From Pirellulimonas nuda (GTDB taxonomy: Bacteria > Planctomycetota > Planctomycetia > Pirellulales > Lacipirellulaceae): a DNA stretch of 64,000 nt. Within the stretch, counting starts at the first letter, position 1, and every line of letters begins with the position of its first letter. Under the pieces are notes generated by a model. It made no database searches, was not told the DNA's origin, and saw only the letters and a program-made list of their open reading frames with translations. A program made the position numbers and the translations under genes. The stretch covers positions 372,001 through 436,000 of the forward strand of contig NZ_CP036291.1 in the NCBI RefSeq assembly GCF_007750855.1, read 5' to 3'. Positions 16,164-23,826 of this stretch are shown piece after piece.

Positions 16164-17734
16164 ACGCGCAGCCTGTCTCCTAAACCGTCGTCGGTGTGGC
16201 GGCCGCGCCACAGGTCTTCGGCTAGACGAACGGCCATCTCTAGCGCGTCGGGGCCGTCGTCGTGGGCGCCCAACGGGAAGTCTCTGAGCTGATCCACCAG
16301 CAGCCGCGCGCCGGGCGAGTGGCGCTTGAACCGCAGCCGACCCTGGGCCAGGTAGGGGCCGAGCCGGCGGATGCGGACCAGCTTGTTGGTGTGGTTCTCG
16401 ATCGGCAGCGGCGCGGCGGTTAGCAGGCCCGCGGCGCTCAAGGCCTGGGCGAACTCGCCACACAGCAGCGACTGGTACTGGTTGGCCTCAACGCCGAACA
16501 CGTCGGGGGCGAACCGCTCGACCAGCGCCACGCCGTCGGCCACCATCTGCGGCGTGGGGCGGCGGGCGAGGTCGGCGTCCACGTGCAGCACCCCCTGGGC
16601 GTCGATCCCCAGCAGCACGTACGCGGAGTAGTCTCCCTGCTGCGCGCCGGCGCCCTTGCTGGGGTCGAGCGCCAGCGTGCACAGCCGCAGGTCGTGCGGC
16701 CAGTCGTCGAACCACAGCCCGCCGGCGAAGTACGCCTCGGGCCACTCGCACCGCGTGGGGTCTACGGGCGAGCTCTGCTTCTCGCGCTCGAACGCCGTGC
16801 GGCCGCTCTCGGCCCGCTGCTTCATCAGCGCGGGCAGGTCTTCTTCCTCGGGCCAAAGCACGCGGGCGCCGGCGTGCATGGCGTCGCGGTTCTGCTGGTA
16901 GAACGCCTCGGCGTCGGCCGCTGCGGCGGGCCGGCGGTAGAGCTTCTCCCACTCGCCCCACAGGTCGGTGCGGTCGGGCCAGCGCTCGATGGCGCGGAAC
17001 AGCCGGCTCCGCCAGCCGGGGGTTTCTAGCAGCTCCATCGCGATCGCCTCGCGGTGCAGAGCCGTGGCTAGGTTGACGAGGTTCGTGCCGCTGCTGCCCG
17101 CCTTGAGCAGGGCGCCATGGAACCAGTCGCGCGACGCCGCACGCTGCCGCGCCGAGACGATGTGCGAATCGTTCTGCAGGTCGTCGCACACGATCAGCGT
17201 CGGCCGCAGTTGGCGGCGGCGTTTGCCGCGCAACCGCTGGCCGGCGCCGTAGGCCTCGATCACGGCGCCGCTGCGGAGCGTGATCTTGCCGGCCCGCCAC
17301 ACGGGGCCGCGGCCCGTGGCCTGGGGGTAGGCCGCGTGCAGCAGCGGGTTCTCCGTCAACTCGCTCTTGACGTTCTCCAGGTGGGTGCGGGCTTGGCGGG
17401 CGGTGTCCGAGACGATCCAGATATACCCCTCGCGGCCGCTGAGCGCCGCGCGTAGCACCAGCGCCAGCGAACCGATGGTGCTCTTGGCGCCGCCGCGCGG
17501 GCCGACCAGGTTTACCTTCTGCCCACGCAAGCCGGTGAAGCGGTCGAGCTCTCCGGCCAGCCAGCGGTGCATCGCCGAGGGGGGCTTGGCGAAGTGCGCG
17601 GGGAGCAGCCTCCGGCCCCAATCGAGCAGCGGCTCGGCGGGGTCGTCCGGCGGCGCGGCCGGGGCGCGCGGCGCCGGCCGCGCGAGGCGGGTCAGCAGCC
17701 GCGACAGGCGGATGGGGTTGGGAGAACGCGTCAC
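16160..17734 (-). CDS. Phage terminase large subunit (ATPase-nuclease)
   Basis: A 524-residue DNA-packaging motor. Walker A GPRGGAKST is at residues 78-86, Walker B LIVCDDLQ at 180-187. The nuclease domain begins with LALDPSKG (Asp357) and ends with HDDGPDALEM (about 493-502), the usual acidic metal-binding residues. It starts at GTG 17734 in a GTGA overlap with the small terminase stop; upstream in-frame sequence belongs to the small subunit in another frame. The motor appears intact. Confidence 0.92.
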   Translation of the reverse strand: MTRSPNPIRLSRLLTRLARPAPRAPAAPPDDPAEPLLDWGRRLLPAHFAKPPSAMHRWLAGELDRFTGLRGQKVNLVGPRGGAKSTIGSLALVLRAALSGREGYIWIVSDTARQARTHLENVKSELTENPLLHAAYPQATGRGPVWRAGKITLRSGAVIEAYGAGQRLRGKRRRQLRPTLIVCDDLQNDSHIVSARQRAASRDWFHGALLKAGSSGTNLVNLATALHREAIAMELLETPGWRSRLFRAIERWPDRTDLWGEWEKLYRRPAAAADAEAFYQQNRDAMHAGARVLWPEEEDLPALMKQRAESGRTAFEREKQSSPVDPTRCEWPEAYFAGGLWFDDWPHDLRLCTLALDPSKGAGAQQGDYSAYVLLGIDAQGVLHVDADLARRPTPQMVADGVALVERFAPDVFGVEANQYQSLLCGEFAQALSAAGLLTAAPLPIENHTNKLVRIRRLGPYLAQGRLRFKRHSPGARLLVDQLRDFPLGAHDDGPDALEMAVRLAEDLWRGRHTDDGLGDRLRV

Positions 17735-18207
17735 GGGGCGCCGTGGGGCAGGGGGGGAGGGGGCGACTGGGCGCCGCCGGCGGCCTCGATCGCTCGATCG
17801 ATCTTGCGGGCGGCCAGCTCGAGCCGGTCGTACACGCGGTCCCGCTCGGCGGGATCGGCTACTTCTTCTTCGATCGCTTCGCGGATCAGTCCCATCAGTT
17901 GGTCGACGTCTTGCTCCGTCACGGCGCCGGCGCGTTGCGGCGCGTAGCGCTCCGGCCGGCAGCGTTCGAGCCACCACACGCTCACACGCCAGTTCTTCTC
18001 GTCTTGCGACGCGTGGTGCACGTTCTTCATGTGCGCCAGCTCTGCCTGGGCCTCGGCCCGCACCAGGTCGACCGCGAACCGCGGGTCGGCGTCGATCGCG
18101 CCGCGCAACGCCTCGACCGACGCACCCACGTACCGGGACGAAGTCAGCCGGTCGCAGCCAAGCGAAGCGATAGCCAGGAGCTGTTGTTTTTGTTCGTCCG
18201 TGAGCAT
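17731..18207 (-). CDS. Phage terminase small subunit (probable)
   Basis: A 158-residue protein, MLTDEQKQQLLAIASLGCDR at the start. An N-terminal helix-turn-helix (about 6-50, including TSSRYVGASVEALRGAI) precedes a helical middle and a C-terminal region EEVADPAERDRVYDRLELAA, then a Pro-rich tail. This fits small terminase subunits, which bind packaging sites and feed DNA to the large subunit. The GTGA overlap with the large-subunit gene supports the assignment. Confidence 0.78.
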   Translation of the reverse strand: MLTDEQKQQLLAIASLGCDRLTSSRYVGASVEALRGAIDADPRFAVDLVRAEAQAELAHMKNVHHASQDEKNWRVSVWWLERCRPERYAPQRAGAVTEQDVDQLMGLIREAIEEEVADPAERDRVYDRLELAARKIDRAIEAAGGAQSPPPPLPHGAP

Positions 18208-18275
18208 GCCGCTGCGCGACGGAGGATGAGGCTGGGAGTTTAGTTTGGCGGACCGCCGCGCCAGCGGCGCCCGGT

Positions 18276-18432
18276 CCCCCTCCCCCTTCAGGGGGAGGGG
18301 TTAGGGGAGGGGGCTGCCCCGGAGTAAGCGCCCGCAACACCCCCGCTCTTGTTGTTGGCGGGGAATCAAAGGGCTATCGCTTACACCGCCACAGCCCCCT
18401 CCCCCGGCCCCTCCCCCTGGAAGGGGAGGGGA
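18276..18432. repeat. CCCTCCCC/GGGGAGGG palindrome overlapping the ABC/GNAT gene end
   Basis: Arms 18276-18315 (CCCCCTCCCCCTTCAGGGGG) and 18393-18432 (CCCCTCCCCCGGCCCCTCCC) surround about 75 bases. The right arm lies within the last 17 codons of the ABC/GNAT gene, which encode [17 protein letters not shown]. Confidence 0.65.
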
Positions 18433-19586
18433 GGACGGTGCTCGAAGCTCACCACCGCGCGCACGCCGGCGTTCTTGTAGTTGCTAAATGTCCTGCTCCG
18501 CCGCTGGCTGGCGGGTTTCTTGACCGCCGTAGCGATCCAGTCGGGCGAGCGCTTGCAGTGGGCGATTAGCCCTGGGTGGCTGGTGGTGACGCTCACGCGG
18601 TCGCCGGCGCCCGCGTGATGCCGGGCGACCGCGGCGATCATCCGCGTGCCGATCCCGAGGCCCTGGTAGTCGGGGAGTGTGACGATCCGCGTGAACCGCC
18701 GGCGGCGTTTGAAGCCAATCACCGGCAGCGTGGCGCAGAACGCCACGGGCCGGCCGTCCCAGGTCGCGACGAAGCACGTGGCCACGGGGTTGAGCTTGCC
18801 GCTTAGATAGTGATGACGCGCAAAACGGGGCCAAACGCCTCGGCCGCAGCGGCGGATGGTGAGCTCGATGCTGGGTCGCCGAAGACGCCCCCAGTCGAGC
18901 CGGCGCTCGCCACTGGTGGACGGGGTCTGGCCCATGTCCAGGGTCCAGTCGGGCTCCAGCCAAGCCGCTACGTCGTAGTGGCACGTGACCGCGACCAGGC
19001 GTTTGGCGACCCGCCCCGAGCGGATCGCCTTGGCGACGGCGGCCGAGCAGACCTGGGCGACGGTGCGGTCGACGGTGCTGGTGAACTCGTCGAAGACCAC
19101 CAGAGCGGCGAGGGACGAGGGGTGAGGAGCGAGGACAGGGGGACGCGCAGCTCGTCCCTCGTCTCTCACCTCTCGCCCCTTCTCCAGCAGCGCACGGGCC
19201 AGCTCGCAGCGCATCTGTTCTCCCTGCGACAGCACGCTGAACGGTTTGACCCACGACGGGGGCGAACCAAAACCTACGGCCGTGAGCATCGCGGTGATGT
19301 CGCGGATCGGCGTGTCGCCGAAGCCGTCGATCACCGCGCGGCCGGCCGGCCAGGGCGCCGGCCGGTAGAGCACGTCCCCCAGCGCCTGCCGAGCGACCGA
19401 CGACTTGCCGCTCCCCGACGGGCCAACGATCAGCCCGACCCGCCACGGGCCGTCGCGGTCGGGGAGCTCGACGTCGAACCGCTCGCTCTGCTTCTCTGCG
19501 ATCGGCACGTCGAACATCCCGGCGACCTGCTGGACGCGGAACGAGTCGTGAACGGGGCAGGAGAGTGTGATGGAGTGGAGGGGCAT
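18381..19586 (-). CDS. ABC-type ATPase fused to GNAT acetyltransferase-like domain (COG2401-type, Mom-like)
   Basis: A 401-residue fusion. ATPase part: Walker A GPSGSGKS (55-62), signature LSQGEQ (119-124), Walker B VVFDEFTS (163-170). GNAT part from about 245: [14 protein letters not shown] (257-270), [13 protein letters not shown] and the acyl-CoA loop [12 protein letters not shown] (305-316). The HHYLSG motif and fold order recall Mom of phage Mu, a GNAT-fold DNA-adenine modifier; this likeness is my reading of the motifs. Beside the terminase and ParB-like genes, a role in modifying packaged DNA is plausible. Residues 135-160, between signature and Walker B, come from a palindromic repeat, and the tail after residue 384 also looks repeat-derived. 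Confidence 0.75.
   Translation of the reverse strand: MPLHSITLSCPVHDSFRVQQVAGMFDVPIAEKQSERFDVELPDRDGPWRVGLIVGPSGSGKSSVARQALGDVLYRPAPWPAGRAVIDGFGDTPIRDITAMLTAVGFGSPPSWVKPFSVLSQGEQMRCELARALLEKGREVRDEGRAARPPVLAPHPSSLAALVVFDEFTSTVDRTVAQVCSAAVAKAIRSGRVAKRLVAVTCHYDVAAWLEPDWTLDMGQTPSTSGERRLDWGRLRRPSIELTIRRCGRGVWPRFARHHYLSGKLNPVATCFVATWDGRPVAFCATLPVIGFKRRRRFTRIVTLPDYQGLGIGTRMIAAVARHHAGAGDRVSVTTSHPGLIAHCKRSPDWIATAVKKPASQRRSRTFSNYKNAGVRAVVSFEHRPPLPFQGEGPGEGAVAV
19107..19184. repeat. In-frame GAGGGACGAGGGGTGAG palindrome within the ABC ATPase
   Basis: A purine-rich arm (GCGAGGGACGAGGGGTGAGG) and a pyrimidine-rich arm (CCCTCGTCTCTCACCTCTCG) flank a short core and encode residues 135-160. The sequence type is the same as the intergenic repeat at 11098-11222. 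The reading frame is kept. Confidence 0.7.
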
Positions 19587-19591
19587 TCTGG

Positions 19592-19697
<106 letters not shown>

Positions 19698-19732
19698 GTG
19701 CGAACAGTATTTGCCGACCTATGGTCGGCGCG

Positions 19733-20278
19733 TCACAGTGATGCGACGCGGCACTTGAAACCCTCGCTGCGCATCCGCTCGTAGACTTGTTGCTGCTGCG
19801 GTTCGTCGGCGCACTCGATGACGACCTGGTACGACTCGGGGATGGCGACTTCTTGGGGAGGGACAAAGTCGGGGACCGCCTGGGTCGTTAAGCCTTCTAA
19901 CAACGCGCGCAGCGCGTCGCTCTGGGTCTCGCAGCGAGCAACCAACTCACCAAGCGTCACCCGATCGGCGCCCGCCATCGCTCCCAGCGGGTCGTGCGTC
20001 AGCAGCACCTTCTCGGCCTCGTCGTCGTTGAGGTCGACCACCAGCACCGGCACGATCGCGTCGGGGGTGGTCTCGGCACGCAGGTGCCCGTCGATTAGTT
20101 CCAGCCCGCCACCTTCTACCTCGCGCGCCAGCAGCGCGCCCGCGTACCCCACCTCCGCCAGCACCGCGCGCAGCGCCTCGGCCTGCGCCGGCCCATGCGT
20201 GCGCCAGTTGTGGGGGTGGGGACGCAGGTCGCCCGCGCGGACGCGGCGCAGCTCGGTCACTCGATCGCGGATGTGCAT
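19733..20278 (-). CDS. ParB-like nuclease-domain protein
   Basis: A 181-residue protein. DLRPHPHNWRTHGPAQAEAL (about 17-36) and LELIDGHLRAET (about 57-68) are the hallmark of ParB/Srx-like domains, including the GHxR-type nucleotide-binding motif. It then continues VPVLVVDLNDDEAEKVLLTH. Phage ParB-like proteins next to terminases often act with DNA-modification or DNA-processing enzymes rather than in plasmid partition. The start at 20278 excludes upstream repeat-encoded residues. The neighbouring ABC/GNAT gene follows after a tandem repeat array. Confidence 0.85.
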   Translation of the reverse strand: MHIRDRVTELRRVRAGDLRPHPHNWRTHGPAQAEALRAVLAEVGYAGALLAREVEGGGLELIDGHLRAETTPDAIVPVLVVDLNDDEAEKVLLTHDPLGAMAGADRVTLGELVARCETQSDALRALLEGLTTQAVPDFVPPQEVAIPESYQVVIECADEPQQQQVYERMRSEGFKCRVASL

Positions 20279-20400
20279 GTCGCTTCGAGACGGGGCTGGG
20301 GCTGGGGGCTGGGGGTGGCGCGGCTTTGCCGCGGGGGCTGGGGGACGCGCAAGCGGTGAGCAATGGTCCTCCCCTCCCCGGCAGGGGGAGGGGGTTCGTG
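20279..20400. repeat. GGGGCTGGGGGCTGGGGGACGCGCAAGCG low-complexity repeat
   Basis: A G-rich CTGGGG run, a small hairpin GCGGCTTTGCCGC, then GACGCGCAAGCG, followed by a half palindrome (about 20368-20395, CCCTCCCCGGCAGGGGGAGG). Similar blocks lie at 2262-2336, 21428-21512 and 26548-26639. Confidence 0.55.
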
Positions 20401-20503
20401 GCGGGGAGGAATCTTGTCTCGGTGACAACTCGGGCACGACGCTCGTGCTGTAGCGATGGTTTCCTACTGCGACCGTGCACCCGCTCCCGCCCCGGCCTGC
20501 TTT

Positions 20504-20579
20504 GTAGGGTGCACGCAGTGCACCATGCAGCGGAATGGCACTTCCGATCGCGGGGCTTGGTGCACTTCGTGCACCCTAC
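20504..20579. repeat. GTAGGGTGCAC palindromic repeat (family R1, copy e)
   Basis: A 76-base element with arms GTAGGGTGCACGCAGTGCAC and GTGCACTTCGTGCACCCTAC. It ends 3 bases from the stop codon of the following gene. Confidence 0.85.
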
Positions 20580-20581
20580 AA

Positions 20582-21421
20582 CTACGCCCCCGGTGGGGGT
20601 GGGATGATGGGCGCGCCGCCCGCGGCGGCGCCGCTGGCGCCGGCGCCTTGGATCACGCCGTCGCTGCGGCTCGCGGCGTAGAAGTTGCTTAGGTTCGTGG
20701 GCCAGGGGCGGATGTCGGCCGGCATCTGGGTGACGGGGATCCCTTCGGCCAACTGCTCCAGGCGGTCTTCAGTGAACACGCGGTCGAGCCTCGGCACGGT
20801 GTCGACCATCTCGGTGGCGGTGAAGAACGCCGCCGGGTTGTAGGCGGCCAGGTCGGCGTCGGAGAGCAGGAACCCATCGGCCGAGGCCTCGTCGCGGGTC
20901 TTGCCGAACAGCTCGACGGCCATGTTGAGGTAGACGCGCTTGAGGTACTGCCCCACCCCGCCCGCAAAGGCGGTGCTGATCTCCATCTCCTTGCGGTTCT
21001 CGGTGTGCTGCATCGCCTCGCTCAGCGAGACCAACACCAGGCCGGCCCAGCGCCGCAAGAAGGGGTTGCGGACCTTGAAGTAGGGGACCGGGTAGACGCG
21101 GAACACCTCGCCCGCGGGGCGGGCGTGCAGCACCTCCATGTTGTCGACCCCCGGCGGCACGGCGCGGCCGACCAAGATGCTGGCGGCCCGCAGGTACAGC
21201 TTGTGGACGCGCTTGCAGGTGTTGATGGACGGGGGGATCCGCAGGTCGGCGTCCTCGTGGTGCATCACGTGGAACAGGTTGCGCCCGACCAGCTCGACCC
21301 AGTCGAGGATCTGCGGGTTGAGGCTCCCCACATCGTTCGACCAGTTCGGCACGGCGTAACCCGCCTCGCCGAACAGGCCGACGTTGTACCAGAGGACGGC
21401 GTCTGTGTTGGTGATGGGCAT
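20582..21421 (-). CDS. Unknown phage-cassette protein (279 residues)
   Basis: It starts MPITNTDAVLWYNVGLFGEA at 21421 and ends in a Gly/Ala/Pro tail. I recognise no family. It is soluble, mainly helical, with conserved-looking blocks LDWVELVGRNLFHVMHH (about 39-55) and VGQYLKRVYLNMAVELFG (about 155-172). Located between the protease and ParB-like genes on the cassette strand, it may be a structural or morphogenesis protein, but nothing in the sequence proves this. Upstream in-frame residues are repeat-derived and were excluded. Confidence 0.6.
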   Translation of the reverse strand: MPITNTDAVLWYNVGLFGEAGYAVPNWSNDVGSLNPQILDWVELVGRNLFHVMHHEDADLRIPPSINTCKRVHKLYLRAASILVGRAVPPGVDNMEVLHARPAGEVFRVYPVPYFKVRNPFLRRWAGLVLVSLSEAMQHTENRKEMEISTAFAGGVGQYLKRVYLNMAVELFGKTRDEASADGFLLSDADLAAYNPAAFFTATEMVDTVPRLDRVFTEDRLEQLAEGIPVTQMPADIRPWPTNLSNFYAASRSDGVIQGAGASGAAAGGAPIIPPPPGA

Positions 21422-21427
21422 CGTCGC

Positions 21428-21512
21428 TTCGCTCCGGGGGTGTTCCGCCTGCGGCGGAGGGGTGTGTTCGCTGCGCGAACGGGGCTGGGGGCTGGGGGAT
21501 GCGCAAGCGGTG
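21428..21512. repeat. CCGCCTGCGGCGG hairpin with GGGGCTGGGGG run
   Basis: Contains TTCCGCCTGCGGCGGAGG, TTCGCTGCGCGAACG and a CTGGGGG run ending GATGCGCAAGCGG. Nearly the same order of modules appears at 26548-26639. Confidence 0.55.
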
Positions 21513-21515
21513 CAT

Positions 21516-21590
21516 GTAGGGTGCACGTAGTGCACCATGCCCCGCGAAGCGCGCTGCCTTCTGCTGCTTGGTGCACTTCGTGCACCCTAC
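21516..21590. repeat. GTAGGGTGCAC palindromic repeat (family R1, copy f)
   Basis: A 75-base element with arms GTAGGGTGCACGTAGTGCAC and GTGCACTTCGTGCACCCTAC. It is followed by a TCACTCATCACTCATCAC run that reaches the stop of the protease gene. Confidence 0.85.
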
Positions 21591-21609
21591 GTCCTTCACT
21601 CATCACTCA

Positions 21610-22824
21610 TCACTTCTCCCCCCCATTCATCTGCTGCTTGATGAGCGAGTCGAGCGTCGTTAGCACGTCGACCGCGCCGGGGAACTTTCTGGCGACTTGT
21701 TCGCTGGCCCATTGGTGGGCGCGGGCGAAGGCGTCGCGTTCGATGGGCACGTAGTGCGTCTCGTGCGTGGTGCGTTGCGGTGGGGGAGGGCTGTCGATGG
21801 CGATCGGACGCGGGGCCGATTGGGTTTGCTGGGCGCCCCGGCGGCGGCCCAGCAGCAGCCAGGCGGCGCTTAGCGCCAAGCCGACCGGCCCGCTCACTCC
21901 CGCGGCCGCGATCCACAGCGGGGCGCCCGCGGGGCAGTCGCAGCCACGCGGTTCGTCAAGTTGCGACTCGATCGACTCCAACCGCGCGTTGATTGCCACG
22001 TCGTTCGCGAGCCGGGCCGTCCCCGGCCCCGGCGCGTCAGGTACACGTTCAAGACGCGACTCATTGCTGTCGACCACAGCAGCCGGTGAAGCGGGCGCCT
22101 TGATTGACGAAGCAGGCGTTTGCTCTGCCGCGCCGGGGGTGGGGAGACCCCGGCCCGCACGGGTCTTGTCGAGCGCGTATTCCACGATGCGCTTCAGCGG
22201 CGCTCCGTAGGCGGCGTAGGTGGAGCCTTCGCGTGCGCCCCACACCACCGCGACCAGCTTGCCTTGCGGGTCCAGCACCGGGCCGCCGCTGTCGCCGGGG
22301 CGGACGGCGCCGCGGATTTGTAGGCTGGGGTAGCGGGCGCCTTGGGGGGTGGCCGTGCCTAGGATGGGGCCGGTGATCGAGCGGTAGGCGCCGTTGCTGC
22401 CGTAGCCGGCGGCGGTGAGGGCGCCGACGGGGCGTAGCCCGTCGGCTAGTTCGATGGGCCAGGTGCTTGGATTTGCGATGGTTAGGACCGCTAGGTCTTC
22501 GGCGCGGTCGATCGCAAGCAGCTTTGCGGTTTGTGGTGGGAGGTTGGGGAAGGTCGCCTCGATGGCGCCCCGGTCGTTGTCGAACAAGTGGCTGCACGTG
22601 AGCACCAGCCCGCCGGCGCTGCTGCTTGCGATGAGCGTGCCGCTCCCCAGGCTCGCGGCGCCGGCGCCGCGGACGGTGATCCGGCAGACGGCCGGGTGGG
22701 GCTTTTCGATGGGCGCGCTCTGCCAGCCGCTTGTTGGCGGGCTCGTTGGGCAGACGCCGCCGACGCACTGCGCGTCGGCGCCGGTAGCCAGCAGCAACGC
22801 TACGATCCAGGGGATGGTGCGCAT
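21610..22824 (-). CDS. Exported trypsin-like serine protease with C-terminal membrane anchor
   Basis: A 404-residue protein with a signal peptide (MRTIPWIVALLLATGADAQ). The chymotrypsin-fold triad is intact: His79 in LTCSHLFD, Asp110 in RAEDLAVL and Ser179 in GDSGGPV. A predicted membrane helix lies near 304-326, followed by a basic linker and charged tail. It starts in a TGATG overlap with the preceding peptidase gene, so both are one unit. Residues 125-134 and 221-234 are encoded by stretches matching intergenic repeats elsewhere in the window. Whether it belongs to the phage element or is a host gene captured in it cannot be decided. Confidence 0.82.
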   Translation of the reverse strand: MRTIPWIVALLLATGADAQCVGGVCPTSPPTSGWQSAPIEKPHPAVCRITVRGAGAASLGSGTLIASSSAGGLVLTCSHLFDNDRGAIEATFPNLPPQTAKLLAIDRAEDLAVLTIANPSTWPIELADGLRPVGALTAAGYGSNGAYRSITGPILGTATPQGARYPSLQIRGAVRPGDSGGPVLDPQGKLVAVVWGAREGSTYAAYGAPLKRIVEYALDKTRAGRGLPTPGAAEQTPASSIKAPASPAAVVDSNESRLERVPDAPGPGTARLANDVAINARLESIESQLDEPRGCDCPAGAPLWIAAAGVSGPVGLALSAAWLLLGRRRGAQQTQSAPRPIAIDSPPPPQRTTHETHYVPIERDAFARAHQWASEQVARKFPGAVDVLTTLDSLIKQQMNGGEK

Positions 22825-23390
22825 CAGGCGTCCCCCGTCAGCGTGAAGCGGTACTGGTAGAACGGGCTGCGGGCCAGGTCGGCCGGTTCGGTGACGCGGT
22901 CCGCTAGGTGCGGCACGGGGTCGACGCCCCCGGCGATGCGGTCCGCCATCGCGCACGCCTGGCTGCAGAACGGCGGCCGGCGGTCGAGGGCCGTGTCGTC
23001 GACGTCGGGCGTCGTCCAGCAACGCACCACTGGCAGGTGACGCATGGCGGCCGACAGCACGGCCGCGTAGCCGTAGTCGCAGCCGGCCAGGCGGCGCATG
23101 AAGCGGGTCGCCGCGGCGCGGTCGTACTCGGGCCAGCGGCCTGCGGGGTTCGCGCGGAACACGTCGATCCGCCCGGGGCAGCGCCGCACCTGGCTGGCGA
23201 GCGTCACCGCCCGGCCGCCGTGCCACTCGCGTACTTCCAGGCAGAACAGCTCTCCGCCCCACCACGCCGCCTTGGCGGCGTGCGAGTGTTCGCCCCGGCC
23301 CGCGATAGAGATCGGCCCCCGGCGACGGAAGAGCAGCAGGTCGCCGTCGAGGATGTCGCGCTGGGCGTGTGGGAGGGGGACGGAGAGCAT
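22824..23390 (-). CDS. Papain-like (NlpC/P60 or YiiX-type) cysteine peptidase, probable
   Basis: A 188-residue protein with DGDLLLFRRRGPISIAGRGE, then HSHAAKAAWW (His near 35) and a late PPFCSQACAM (Cys near 144-148). This His-before-Cys order is seen in permuted NlpC/P60 and YiiX-like peptidases/amidases. In phages such enzymes can cleave peptidoglycan or process proteins, but substrate and activity are not shown. It is the first gene of the minus-strand cassette and overlaps the protease gene by one base. The start is ATG before LSVPLPHAQRD. Confidence 0.65.
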   Translation of the reverse strand: MLSVPLPHAQRDILDGDLLLFRRRGPISIAGRGEHSHAAKAAWWGGELFCLEVREWHGGRAVTLASQVRRCPGRIDVFRANPAGRWPEYDRAAATRFMRRLAGCDYGYAAVLSAAMRHLPVVRCWTTPDVDDTALDRRPPFCSQACAMADRIAGGVDPVPHLADRVTEPADLARSPFYQYRFTLTGDA

Positions 23391-23437
23391 GAGAGAGGTG
23401 TTAGGTGTTAGGTATTGGTCGTTAGGATGCGCGCACG

Positions 23438-23480
23438 AAAAAAGCCCGGCGCTTGAGGCCTTGCGGCCTGGCGTCGGGCT
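23438..23480 (-). terminator. Rho-independent terminator upstream of the phage cassette
   Basis: On the minus strand AGCCCGACGC pairs with GCGCCGGGCT, followed by TTTTTT; the loop holds a second small hairpin (AGGCCGCAAGGCCT). It lies before the first cassette gene and would stop transcription entering from the right, insulating the cassette. Its layout closely resembles the terminator at 13938-13980. Confidence 0.75.
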
Positions 23481-23580
23481 CTTGTCGGGCGCCCGAAGGC
23501 CCCGGCGGATGCCGTGAGTTGTGATGCGTGTTTTTTAGCAGGGTGGGTGGCTACTTTCTACAAGAAAGCCTGCGGCTTTT

Positions 23581-23808
23581 GGCTTTCAGCGGTCAGCGGT
23601 CAGCGGTCAGCTTCTGACGCGGTGCTCGAGGCTCCGATCGCGTCCGATAGCTGCCGACCTAGGGTCGGCGCGCTCCGAGGAGCCTATCCCTACCACTCCA
23701 GCGCCGACCTTAGGTCGGCAGCTATGGGTGCCTGCGCGTCGCTGAGAGCTGAAAGCTGAAAGCTGACAGCTGACAGCTAAGAGCTGAACGCTGACAGCCA
23801 ACCGCTTT
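23581..23808. repeat. Inverted CAGCGGTCAGCGGTCAGC arrays around two GCCGACC..GGTCGGC palindromes
   Basis: A TCAGCGGTCAGC run (23587-23611) and an inverted AGCTGAAAGCTGACAGC run (23750-23808) enclose two facing palindromes at 23650-23675 and 23700-23725. There is no gene in the 436-base gap 23391-23826; besides this repeat it holds the terminator above and a GTTAGGTATTGG-type run near 23400. It directly precedes the glycosyltransferase start. Confidence 0.65.
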
Positions 23809-23826
23809 GCGTCTACAACTTCTGCC

